64,000 nt of DNA from Aeromicrobium choanae. Its GTDB lineage: Bacteria > Actinomycetota > Actinomycetes > Propionibacteriales > Nocardioidaceae. Made by a program: the position numbers and the translations under genes. The stretch lies in the NCBI RefSeq assembly GCF_900167475.1, contig NZ_LT796768.1, forward strand, positions 2,852,001-2,916,000, written 5' to 3'. Under the pieces are notes generated by a model, which saw only the letters and a program-made list of their open reading frames with translations, made no database searches and was not told where the DNA came from. Position 1 is the stretch's first letter. Each line of letters starts with the position of its first letter. Of the stretch, positions 50,880 through 58,628 are shown in pieces.

Positions 50880-51959
50880 GTGCGTGTCCTGCTCGCCGGC
50901 GGTGGTACCGCCGGTCACACGTCTCCGCTGCTCGCCACCGCCGCCGTCCTGGCCGAGGGAGGCGACGACATCGTCTGCCTCGGCACGCCCCGCGGTCTCG
51001 AGGTCACCCTGATCCCGCAGGCCGGCCACGCGCTCGAGCTGGTGCCGCCCGTGCCCCTGCCGCGTCGCCCGAACGCCGACCTGGTGAGGCTGCCGGCGAA
51101 CCTGCGCCGCTCGGTCTCGGCCACCCTCGACGTCATCGACCGCTTCCGTCCCGACGTCGTCGTGGGCTTCGGCGGGTACGTCTCGGTGCCGGCCTACCTC
51201 GCCGCCCGCCGCCGCAAGCTGCCCCTCGTGGTGCACGAGGGCAACGCGCTGCCCGGCATCGCGAACAAGCTCGGCGCGCGCCTGACGCGTCACGTGGCCA
51301 CCAGCTTCCCCGAGACCGATCTGCGCCACGCCACCTACATCGGCCTGCCGATCCGCCGGCAGATCGCCGACCTCGACCGTCATGCCGCGCGCGCCGAGGC
51401 GCGCGCGCACTTCGGCCTCGACGCCGACCGGCCGACGATCCTGGTCACCGGCGGCTCGCAGGGCGCGCGCCGCATCAACACCACGATGTCCGCCGCGGCC
51501 CGCGACCTCGCCGACGCCGGGGTGCAGGTCCTGCACGCGGCCGGCCGTCCCGAGGAGGTCGACCTCGACCGTCGTGAGGGTGACCCGCCCTACGTCGTCG
51601 AGCAGTACATCGACCGGATCGACCTGGCCTACGCCGCGGCCGACCTCGTCGTGTGCCGCTCCGGCGCCAACACCGTCACCGAGGTCGCCGCCGTCGGCCT
51701 GCCTGCCGTGTTCGTGCCGCTGCCCATCGGCAACGGTGAGCAGGCCCTCAACGCGCACCCCGTGGTGGGGGCAGGAGGTGCGCTGCTGATCGAGGACGCG
51801 GCCTTCACGCCGGCCTGGGTCGACAGCGCGGTCGTCTCGCTGGTCACCTCGCCCGAGCGCCTCGAGCGCATGTCCCGGGCCGCCTCGGGCATCGTGCGGC
51901 GTGACGCCGCCGAGCGCCTCGCCGACCTGGTGCACCGCGCGGGGGAGGAGCGCCGGTGA
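50880..51959 (+). CDS. murG: UDP-GlcNAc:lipid I GlcNAc transferase MurG
   Basis: 359 residues. LLAGGGTAGHTSPLLA forms the first glycine-rich loop, VVGFGGYVSVPA and HEGNALPGIANK the second block, and VCRSGANTVTEVAAVG with IGNGEQALNA bind UDP-GlcNAc. It makes lipid II at the inner membrane face. GTG 50880 starts two bases after the ftsW stop. Its stop overlaps murC by 4 bases. Confidence 0.96.
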   Translation: MRVLLAGGGTAGHTSPLLATAAVLAEGGDDIVCLGTPRGLEVTLIPQAGHALELVPPVPLPRRPNADLVRLPANLRRSVSATLDVIDRFRPDVVVGFGGYVSVPAYLAARRRKLPLVVHEGNALPGIANKLGARLTRHVATSFPETDLRHATYIGLPIRRQIADLDRHAARAEARAHFGLDADRPTILVTGGSQGARRINTTMSAAARDLADAGVQVLHAAGRPEEVDLDRREGDPPYVVEQYIDRIDLAYAAADLVVCRSGANTVTEVAAVGLPAVFVPLPIGNGEQALNAHPVVGAGGALLIEDAAFTPAWVDSAVVSLVTSPERLERMSRAASGIVRRDAAERLADLVHRAGEERR

Positions 51960-53356
51960 GGATCGACCTGCCGAGCGAGGTCCTGCCCGCCGACCGCCTC
52001 GGTCGCGTGCACCTCATCGGGATCGGCGGGGCCGGTCTCTCGGCGATCGCCCTGCTCCTGCAAGAGGCCGGTGTCGACGTGACCGGCAGCGACGGCAAGG
52101 AGTCCGCGGTGCTCGGGCGCCTGCGCGCTGCGGGCATCACGTGCCACGTGGGCCACGACGCGGCGTACCTCGCCGACCGCGACACCGTCATCGCCTCCAC
52201 CGCCGTCCCGGAGGACAACCCCGAGATCGTCGAGGCGCAGCGGCGCGGACTGCGGCTGTGGCCGCGCTCCGCCGGGCTCATGTCCACGATGCTGGGCGAC
52301 CGCCGGATCGCGATCGCGGGCACCCACGGGAAGACCACCACCACCGCGATGCTCACCTTCGCGCTGCGGGGCGCCGGTGCCGACCCGTCCTTCGCGATCG
52401 GCGCCGAGGTCGCGGGACTGGGCACCAACGCCCGCCGCGGTGCGGGTCCGGAGTTCGTCGTCGAGGCCGACGAGAGCGACGGCGCCTTCCTGCACTACCG
52501 GCCGCACGCCGCGGTGATCACCAACATCGACGCCGACCACCTCGACACGTGGGGCACCGTCGACGCGTACGAGCAGGCGTTCGCCGAGTTCACGGGCACG
52601 GTCGAGGAGGTCGTGGCGATCTCGGCCGACGATCCCGGCTGCCGGCGCCTGCGCGAGTCCGTCGACAGCCCGCGCCTCGTCACGGCGGGCTTCGCCGACG
52701 ACGCCGACGTGCGAGGCCAGGACGTGGAGGTCGTGGGCTCCACGACCCGCTTCACGGTCTCCGCCAGCAACTGGCCGCCCACCGAGGTCGTGCTGGCCGT
52801 GCCGGGACGCCACTACGCCGCCGACGCGCTGCTGGCCCTGGCGATCGGCCGCGAGCTCGGCCACGACCTCATCGGGATGATCGAGGGCCTCTCGGCCTAC
52901 ACGGGTGCCGCCCGCCGGATGGAGCCGAAGGGTGAGGCCGCCGGCGTGCGCGTCGTCGACTCCTACGCCCACCACCCCACCGAGATCGCCGCCGACCTCG
53001 CCGCGGCCCGGGCCCTGGCCGGTGGCGACCGTCTCGTGGTGGTGTTCCAGCCCCACCTGGTCAGCCGCACGCGCCTGTTCGGGGCGCGCATGGGTCAGGA
53101 GCTGGCCGCGGCCGACCTCGTCGTCGTGGCCGACCTCTACCTTGCGCGCGAGGCCGCCGATCCTGACGTGACGTCGGCGCTCGTGGTCGAGGCCGCCGGT
53201 GCCCACGCCGTCGCCGGGGGACCGGTGCAGGACGTGCCGGGATTCCTGCTGCCGCTGGTCCGGTCGGGCGACCTCGTGCTGACCCTGGGCGCCGGGGACG
53301 TCACCACGGTCGGGCCGGCCCTGCTCGAGCTGCTGCGGGACTCCGGCGATGAGTGA
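51956..53356 (+). CDS. murC: UDP-MurNAc:L-alanine ligase MurC
   Basis: 466 residues. HLIGIGGAGLSAIALLL opens the first domain, the ATP loop is AGTHGKTTTTAM, then EADESDGAFLHY and the C-terminal DSYAHHPTEIAA. It adds L-Ala to UDP-MurNAc, the first stem-peptide step. GTG 51956 overlaps murG (GTGA), and the stop overlaps ftsQ by 8 bases. Confidence 0.96.
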   Translation: MRIDLPSEVLPADRLGRVHLIGIGGAGLSAIALLLQEAGVDVTGSDGKESAVLGRLRAAGITCHVGHDAAYLADRDTVIASTAVPEDNPEIVEAQRRGLRLWPRSAGLMSTMLGDRRIAIAGTHGKTTTTAMLTFALRGAGADPSFAIGAEVAGLGTNARRGAGPEFVVEADESDGAFLHYRPHAAVITNIDADHLDTWGTVDAYEQAFAEFTGTVEEVVAISADDPGCRRLRESVDSPRLVTAGFADDADVRGQDVEVVGSTTRFTVSASNWPPTEVVLAVPGRHYAADALLALAIGRELGHDLIGMIEGLSAYTGAARRMEPKGEAAGVRVVDSYAHHPTEIAADLAAARALAGGDRLVVVFQPHLVSRTRLFGARMGQELAAADLVVVADLYLAREAADPDVTSALVVEAAGAHAVAGGPVQDVPGFLLPLVRSGDLVLTLGAGDVTTVGPALLELLRDSGDE

Positions 53357-54059
53357 CCGGTTCGCCGAGAAGCTCCGCCTGAAGCGTCGCCGCTCGCGGT
53401 GGCGCATCGCCGGCGTGGTCCTGCTGGTGCTCGTCGTCGCCGGGGCCGTGTGGGCCATCTGGTTCTCGAGCGTCTTCGAGTCCCGTGAGGTCACCGTGAG
53501 CGGCACCGAGCACGTGCCGGTCGACCGAGTCGTTCGCACCGCCGAGGTTCCCCTGGGCACGCCGGTGCTGCGGGTCGACACCGACGCGATCGCCGAACGG
53601 GTCGCGACCCTCAAGCCGGTCGAGTCCGTGAAGGTCGAGCGGGACCTGCCGCACACGATCCGCATCGTGGTGACCGAGCGTGACGCGGTCGCGTGGGTCG
53701 ACCGTTCGGGCACGCCGTGGGCCGTCGACCCCTCCGGCGTGATCTACCGTCCGCTGAACTCTCGTCCTCGGCACCTGCCCGAGCTGGACGTCGATATCGA
53801 GGACCGCCGCGTCGTGGCCGCCACGGCACGCGTGGCCGCGGACATCGCCGCGGGGGATCGCGACCTGCTCGGCGACACCGACACGATCACGGCCGAGACC
53901 CGCGACTCGATCGAGCTGGCCCTGTCGAAGGACCGCACCGTGGTGTGGGGGAGCGCGGAGGAGGCGCAGGCCAAGCTGTCGGTGCTGCGTCCGCTGCTGC
54001 AGATCGACGCACGCAGCTACGACGTCAGCGCCCCCGAGCGCCCGACGACGCTCGAGTGA
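53349..54059 (+). CDS. ftsQ: Cell division protein FtsQ
   Basis: 236 residues. A basic N-terminal tail (KLRLKRRRSRWR) and one membrane helix (about 20-40) precede a POTRA domain (VTVSGTEHVPVDRVVRTAEV) and the FtsQ beta domain (HTIRIVVTERDAVAWVDRSG). It joins FtsL/FtsB-type proteins at the divisome. ATG 53349 lies inside the end of murC. Confidence 0.93.
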   Translation: MSDRFAEKLRLKRRRSRWRIAGVVLLVLVVAGAVWAIWFSSVFESREVTVSGTEHVPVDRVVRTAEVPLGTPVLRVDTDAIAERVATLKPVESVKVERDLPHTIRIVVTERDAVAWVDRSGTPWAVDPSGVIYRPLNSRPRHLPELDVDIEDRRVVAATARVAADIAAGDRDLLGDTDTITAETRDSIELALSKDRTVVWGSAEEAQAKLSVLRPLLQIDARSYDVSAPERPTTLE

Positions 54060-54221
54060 CGCGCGCCCTCAGCCGCCCCACCCGCATCGAGTTCAACAAC
54101 ACACGCGCGACACGGCGTGTCATCGACGATCGTCCGGACGGCCCACCTAGTGTCAAACCATCGACGAGGTTGACATAACTATAAGCCTCCACTTGAAGTT
54201 TAAGGTTTGAAGGGGAACGAC
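54060..54221 (+). promoter_or_regulatory. AT-rich ftsZ promoter/leader region
   Basis: 161 bases separate ftsQ from ftsZ, with no ftsA. The segment 54165-54215 is strikingly AT-rich for this genome. TTGACA (54170-54175) is a consensus -35, followed by TATAAG (54180-54185) and TAAGGT (54201-54206), neither ideally spaced. TAGTGT (54148-54153) is another possible -10, so more than one promoter is likely. AAGGGG (54211-54216) is the ribosome binding site. Confidence 0.6.
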
Positions 54222-55370
54222 ATGGCGGTCCAGAACTACCTTGCGGTGATCAAGGTCGTCGGCATCGGCGGCGGTGGTGTCAACGCCGTCAACCGCATGA
54301 TCGAGGCCGGGCTCAAGGGTGTGGAGTTCATCGCGATCAACACCGACGCCCAGGCATTGCTCATGACCGATGCCGACGTGAAGCTCGACGTGGGCCGTGA
54401 CTCCACGCGCGGCCTCGGCGCGGGCGCCGATCCCGAGATCGGCAAGAAGGCGGCCGAGGACCACGCCGAGGAGATCGAGGCGGCCCTCAAGGGCGCCGAC
54501 ATGGTCTTCGTCACGGCGGGCGAGGGCGGCGGCACGGGCACCGGCGGCGCGCCGGTCGTGGCGCGCATCGCGCGGTCGCTCGGTGCCCTGACCATTGGGG
54601 TCGTCACCCGGCCCTTCAAGTTCGAGGGACGCAACCGCGCGGCGCAGGCCGACGTGGGTGTCCAGCGACTCCGCGAGGAGGTCGACACCCTCATCGTGAT
54701 CCCGAACGACCGACTCCTGTCGATCAGCGACCAGAGCATCAGCCTGCTGGACGCGTTCCGCCAGGCCGACCAGGTGCTCTACCAGGGCGTCTCGGGCATC
54801 TCCGAGCTCATCACCACGCCCGGCCTGATCAACGTCGACTTCGCCGACGTGAAGTCGATCATGAGCGACGCCGGCTCGGCCCTCATGGGCATCGGCTCGG
54901 CCCGCGGTGAGCACCGCGCCGCCACGGCCGCCGAGCTCGCCGTCTCCAGCCCGCTGCTCGAGGCCTCGATCGAGGGCGCCCGCGGCGTCCTGCTGTCGAT
55001 CGCCGGCGGCTCCGACCTCGGCCTGTTCGAGATCAACGAGGCCGCCGAGCTGGTGCAGGAGGCCGTCCACGACGACGCCAAGATCATCTTCGGCACGGTC
55101 ATCGACGACTCGCTCGGCGACGAGGTGCGCATCACCGTGATCGCCGCCGGCTTCGACGGTGGCGAGCCCAAGCAGCGCGACGCCGCCCAGCCGGCGCTGC
55201 GCAGCCGTGAGCAGCAGGCCGCTGCCAAGGAGTCGGCGCCCGCCGCGCAGAAGCCCGCCGAGCGGTCCGACAGCTCCGAGCAGCGGGTCGTCACCGAGCC
55301 CGTCCCGGTCGGCCAGCCCGCCGGCCAGGAGTTCGGCGACGGCCTCGACATCCCGGACTTCCTGCGCTGA
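54222..55370 (+). CDS. ftsZ: Cell division GTPase FtsZ
   Basis: 382 residues. [22 protein letters not shown] opens the tubulin-like domain, [13 protein letters not shown] is the GTP-binding signature, and the T7 catalytic segment [11 protein letters not shown] is intact. A variable linker and the conserved C-terminal peptide (DIPDFLR) bind partners such as SepF and FtsW. It forms the Z-ring. ATG 54222 follows AAGGGG at 5 bases. Confidence 0.98.
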   Translation: MAVQNYLAVIKVVGIGGGGVNAVNRMIEAGLKGVEFIAINTDAQALLMTDADVKLDVGRDSTRGLGAGADPEIGKKAAEDHAEEIEAALKGADMVFVTAGEGGGTGTGGAPVVARIARSLGALTIGVVTRPFKFEGRNRAAQADVGVQRLREEVDTLIVIPNDRLLSISDQSISLLDAFRQADQVLYQGVSGISELITTPGLINVDFADVKSIMSDAGSALMGIGSARGEHRAATAAELAVSSPLLEASIEGARGVLLSIAGGSDLGLFEINEAAELVQEAVHDDAKIIFGTVIDDSLGDEVRITVIAAGFDGGEPKQRDAAQPALRSREQQAAAKESAPAAQKPAERSDSSEQRVVTEPVPVGQPAGQEFGDGLDIPDFLR

Positions 55371-55372
55371 CC

Positions 55373-56092
55373 GTGCCCGCCCACGCTCCTGACCGCTCCG
55401 CGCCGTTCTGGTTCCGGTCCGACCTGGGGGTCGCGTCGTTCGGTTTCACCGACGCGCGCACCGACCTGGGCCGGGGTCCGGCCGACGGATCACCCGCGGA
55501 GGGTCCGGGCGTGGTCGCTGCCGCGCTCGGTGGCCGCCCGGCGCTCATGCGTCAGGTCCACGGGGCGACCGTCGCCGTGGCCGACCCCGAGGCCCAGCCC
55601 GAGGCCGACGCCCTCGTGCTCGACCGCACCGGCGTGGTCGCGATCGTCCGCGTCGCGGACTGCGTGCCGGTCGTGCTCGTCGATCCTGACCGACCGCTCG
55701 CCGCCGTGGTCCACGCCGGCCGCGTCGGCATGGCCTCGGGAGTCGCGAGCGCGGCGGTCGAGGCCATGCGGTCCCGCGGTGCCGAGCGCCTCGAGGCGTG
55801 GGTCGGTCCCCGGGCGTGCGGATCCTGCTACGAGGTGCCGGCCGCGATGGCCGACGAGGTCGCGGCGGTCGAGCCGGCCGCCCGCGCCACCACGCGCCGA
55901 GGCACGCCCGGACTCGACATCGGCGCCGGCGTCGTCGCCCAGCTGCGGCGCGCCGACGTGGTCGTCCACGACCTCGGTGGCTGCACGATCGAGGACGAGC
56001 GGTTCTGGTCCCACCGGCGCCAGGGCGATGCCGCCGGTCGCTTCGGCGCCGCCGTGGTGCTGCACGAGGGGAGTGGCGATGGAACGCCGTGA
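55373..56092 (+). CDS. pgeF: Peptidoglycan editing factor PgeF (YfiH/YlmD, laccase-domain)
   Basis: 239 residues. The conserved zinc/copper-site motifs are present: MRQVHGATV, VADCVPVVLVD and VHAGRVGMASG, with WVGPRACGSCYEV. Family members hydrolyse purine nucleosides, and in E. coli PgeF removes mis-incorporated amino acids from peptidoglycan precursors. GTG 55373 starts two bases after ftsZ, and the gene overlaps yggS by 14 bases. Confidence 0.9.
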   Translation: MPAHAPDRSAPFWFRSDLGVASFGFTDARTDLGRGPADGSPAEGPGVVAAALGGRPALMRQVHGATVAVADPEAQPEADALVLDRTGVVAIVRVADCVPVVLVDPDRPLAAVVHAGRVGMASGVASAAVEAMRSRGAERLEAWVGPRACGSCYEVPAAMADEVAAVEPAARATTRRGTPGLDIGAGVVAQLRRADVVVHDLGGCTIEDERFWSHRRQGDAAGRFGAAVVLHEGSGDGTP

Positions 56093-56783
56093 CGAGCTGG
56101 CGCAGAGCCTCGCCGCCGTCCGCGAGCGCATCGCCAAGGCCTGCGACGCGGCCGGCCGGTCCGCCGACGAGGTGACCCTCGTGGTCGTCACCAAGACCCA
56201 CCCGGCGTCCGACGTCGCGCTCCTGGCCGAGCTCGGCGTCACCGACGTCGGCGAGAACCGCCACCCCGAGGCGGCCGGGAAGCACCTCGCGGCCGTCGAG
56301 GCCGGCGTGGCGCTGCGCTGGCACTTCGTCGGCGGCCTCCAGACCAACAAGGCCGGCGCGATCGCGCGCTACGCCGACGTCGTCCACAGCGTCGACCGGG
56401 CCAAGCTGGCCCGCTCGCTCGACCGTGGCGCGCAGGCCGCCGGGCGCACCCTGCGGTGCCTCGTCCAGGTGGACTTCGACACGACCGACCCGGGGCGCGC
56501 GGGCGTGCTCCCGGCCGACGTTCAGGCCCTGGCCGACGTCATCGCGGGGGAGTGCCCCCACCTCGAGCTCGGTGGCGTGATGACCGTCGCGCCCCTGGGC
56601 CGCGATCCCGCCCCGAGCTTCGCCCACCTGCGCGAGATCAGCGCCGAACTGCGGCACACCACGCCGTCGGCGACCATGATCTCAGCGGGGATGAGCGAGG
56701 ACTTCGAGGTCGCGATCGCGCACGGCGCGACACACGTGCGCGTGGGTCGTTCGGTGCTCGGGCAGCGCCCTGTACTGCAGTAG
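56079..56783 (+). CDS. PLP homeostasis protein YggS/YlmE
   Basis: 234 residues, alanine-racemase-like TIM barrel. The PLP lysine lies in VVTKTHP, followed by GENRHPEAAGK, WHFVGGLQTNKA and VRVGRSVLG. The family buffers pyridoxal phosphate and affects amino acid pools. It is often encoded beside sepF in Gram-positives. ATG 56079 lies 7 bases after GAGGGGAG, and an in-frame GTG at 56073 is possible. Confidence 0.9.
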   Translation: MERRDELAQSLAAVRERIAKACDAAGRSADEVTLVVVTKTHPASDVALLAELGVTDVGENRHPEAAGKHLAAVEAGVALRWHFVGGLQTNKAGAIARYADVVHSVDRAKLARSLDRGAQAAGRTLRCLVQVDFDTTDPGRAGVLPADVQALADVIAGECPHLELGGVMTVAPLGRDPAPSFAHLREISAELRHTTPSATMISAGMSEDFEVAIAHGATHVRVGRSVLGQRPVLQ

Positions 56784-56786
56784 TCT
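56781..56786 (+). promoter_or_regulatory. Candidate -10 of sepF
   Basis: TAGTCT overlaps the yggS stop codon and would give a leader of about 27 bases containing GGGAG before ATG 56820. Confidence 0.4.
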
Positions 56787-56819
56787 CAACAACGTCAAGA
56801 CCGAAGATCGGGAGTGAGC

Positions 56820-57296
56820 ATGGCTGGCGCAATGCGGAGGATGGGCGAGTACCTCGGACTCGTCGAGCAGGCCGAGTACGACGAGGCGCTCGAGTACGAG
56901 ACGGAGGCCCCGGCTCGCGCCGCGGCACCCGTGCGCCAGGCCGCCCCCCAGCAGGTCGCGCCGCGCTCCGTCACGGCCCTCGACGACCGTCGTCAGCCCG
57001 GCATGTCCGTGGCCGACCTCGCGCGCATCGAGACCGTCACGCCCCGGACGTACAACGACGCCCGCACGATCGGCGAGTCGTTCCGGTCCGGCGTCCCGGT
57101 CATCATGAACCTCTCGGACATCGGCGACGACGACGCCAAGCGCCTCGTCGACTTCGCGGCCGGCCTGGTCTTCGCGGTCCACGGCACGATCAACCGCGTC
57201 ACCGCCAAGGTGTTCCTGCTGTCGCCCGAGGGCGTGCAGGTGTCCGACGAGGACCGCGCGCAGCTCGCGGCCGGCGGCTTCTACAACCAGAGCTGA
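56820..57296 (+). CDS. sepF: Cell division protein SepF
   Basis: 158 residues. The N-terminal amphipathic membrane-binding helix is MAGAMRRMGEYLGLVE. An acidic and Pro/Ala-rich linker leads to the SepF core (RTYNDARTIGESFRSGVPVIM, DDAKRLVDFAAGL, FLLSPEGVQV). It anchors FtsZ to the membrane and is essential where ftsA is absent, as in this cluster. ATG 56820 has GGGAG at 5 bases, and GTG 56814 is in frame but would overlap that site. Confidence 0.95.
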   Translation: MAGAMRRMGEYLGLVEQAEYDEALEYETEAPARAAAPVRQAAPQQVAPRSVTALDDRRQPGMSVADLARIETVTPRTYNDARTIGESFRSGVPVIMNLSDIGDDDAKRLVDFAAGLVFAVHGTINRVTAKVFLLSPEGVQVSDEDRAQLAAGGFYNQS

Positions 57297-57302
57297 GGCG
57301 AC

Positions 57303-57590
57303 GTGTCGACGATCGGCGTCGTCCTCTACAACCTGATCTACCTGGCGATCATCTTCGTGATCGCCCGGTTCGTCGTGGACTGGGTGCAGCTGCTCGCCCG
57401 TCAGTGGCAGCCGCGCGGCTTCATCGCCGTGCTGTGCGAGTTCATCTTCACGGTCACCGATCCGCCACTGCGCGCCCTGCGCAGGGTGATCCCGTCCATC
57501 CGTCTGGGCGGGATCATGCTCGACGTCTCGGCGATGGTGCTGTTGCTCCTGTTGTTCATCGCCCAGTCCCTGGTGGTCGTGATCTTTTAG
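57303..57590 (+). CDS. YggT family membrane protein
   Basis: 95 residues with two hydrophobic segments (about 4-25 and 69-94) joined by the family motif FTVTDPPLRALRRVIPSIRLGGIMLD. The function is unknown. It is conserved between sepF and divIVA in actinobacteria, and in plants relatives take part in cytochrome maturation and thylakoid organisation. The GTG starts 6 bases after sepF. Confidence 0.9.
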   Translation: MSTIGVVLYNLIYLAIIFVIARFVVDWVQLLARQWQPRGFIAVLCEFIFTVTDPPLRALRRVIPSIRLGGIMLDVSAMVLLLLLFIAQSLVVVIF

Positions 57591-57604
57591 GTGATCGTTG
57601 AGAC

Positions 57605-57650
57605 TTGAGCACCGGGCCGTTGTCCGGTGCTTAGACTGAAGCGGTACCGT
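57605..57650 (+). promoter_or_regulatory. Promoter region of divIVA
   Basis: TAGACT (57632-57637) and TACCGT (57645-57650) are candidate -10 hexamers, the second 19 bases from TTGTCC (57620-57625). A 7-bp hairpin (57609-57615 with 57624-57630) overlaps the region. The exact start is uncertain. Confidence 0.4.
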
Positions 57651-57707
57651 TGATGAGGCCCCGAATCTTTCCCAAGACAGACCCGACTCACACGCAGAGG
57701 TGACCAG

Positions 57708-58433
57708 ATGGCGCTCACGCCCCAGGACATTCGCGACAAGCAGTTCACCGCCGTGCGCTTGCGCGACGGCTACGACATGGGCGAAGTCGAGCAGTTCCTC
57801 GACGAGGTCGAGGTCGAGTTCGAGCGTCTCGTCAGCGAGAACTCCGAGCTGAAGGCCAAGGTCGCCGAGCTCGAGTCCGCGCTCGAGGACGCCTCGAAGG
57901 CGCAGCCCGCCCCGGTCGCCGCCAAGCCCGAGCCCGTCAAGGAGCCCGAGCCGGTCAAGGAGCCCGAGCCGGCCCCCGCCCCCGTGGCGCCGCCGGCCGC
58001 GCCCCAGGAGCTCCGCGTCACCTCCACCGCCGAGGCCTCCACGGCCGCCGCGCGTCTCCTCGAGATCGCGTCGTCCAACGCCGACCAGCTCATGGACGCC
58101 GCGAAGGAGGAGGCCGACACGATCATCGGTGAGGCCCGTGTCGAGGCAGAGCAGGTGTCCGCCGAGGCCCGTCGCAACGCCGACACCCTGCAGTACGAGT
58201 CGCGCAAGCGCGCCGAGCAGCTCGACGTCGAGACCGAGCAGCGTCGCAAGGAGGTCATCTCCAACCTCGAGCGCGAGCGTCAGGAGCTCCAGGGCGAGAT
58301 CGACCACCTGCGTGCCTACGAGCGCGAGTACCGCGCCCGCCTGAAGGCCTACTTCCAGGACCAGCTGGCCCAGCTGGAGGGCAGCCAGCCCGTCGCGCCG
58401 CAGCAGGGGACTGCGCTCGACGGCAAGGAGTGA
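57708..58433 (+). CDS. divIVA: Polar growth protein DivIVA/Wag31
   Basis: 241 residues. The N-terminal membrane-binding domain reads LTPQDIRDKQFTAVRLRDGYD followed by the first coiled coil (about 22-65). A Pro/Glu linker contains the tandem EPVKEPEPVKEPEP, and a long second coiled coil runs from about 105 to 225. The protein marks curved membrane at poles and septa and recruits wall-synthesis enzymes. In mycobacteria it is phosphorylated by PASTA kinases, and one is encoded at 32.5 kb. It closes the dcw cluster. Confidence 0.95.
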   Translation: MALTPQDIRDKQFTAVRLRDGYDMGEVEQFLDEVEVEFERLVSENSELKAKVAELESALEDASKAQPAPVAAKPEPVKEPEPVKEPEPAPAPVAPPAAPQELRVTSTAEASTAAARLLEIASSNADQLMDAAKEEADTIIGEARVEAEQVSAEARRNADTLQYESRKRAEQLDVETEQRRKEVISNLERERQELQGEIDHLRAYEREYRARLKAYFQDQLAQLEGSQPVAPQQGTALDGKE

Positions 58434-58459
58434 CGCTGCGACACCGCGCGTACTGAGTC

Positions 58460-58503
58460 GAACGACGGCGCCCGATCCCTCAGGGGATCGGGCGCCGTCG
58501 TTC
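58460..58503 (+). terminator. Strong terminator after divIVA
   Basis: A perfect 20-bp stem (58460-58479 with 58484-58503) with a TCAG loop, 26 bases after the divIVA stop. Being symmetric, it could also stop ileS transcripts. Confidence 0.85.
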
Positions 58504-58531
58504 GTGTGCCTGCCCCGGCCGCCCCGCCCCA

Positions 58532-58590
58532 ACTTCTGTGACGGGATTCGGCCCGAAAGGGCCCCGGAACCCGACTCCTGTCACAGAAGT
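58532..58590. repeat. Nested inverted repeat between divIVA and ileS
   Basis: Outer arms ACTTCTGTGAC (58532-58542) and its complement (58580-58590) continue with imperfect pairing inward. An inner hairpin GGCCC-GAAA-GGGCC (58550-58563) carries a GNRA loop. It may terminate ileS. Confidence 0.65.
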
Positions 58591-58628
58591 GGGTCCGGGG
58601 CCTTCGTTGGGCCTGGCGGGCGCGCGGG

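Noticed and set aside
54060-54221. Missing ftsA between ftsQ and ftsZ as a deletion
   Set aside because: Actinobacteria normally lack ftsA and use SepF, which is encoded at 56820.
57935-57975. Tandem repeat in divIVA as a mobile or microsatellite element
   Set aside because: It encodes the EPVKEP linker repeat of the protein and remains in frame. It is an ordinary Pro/Glu linker.
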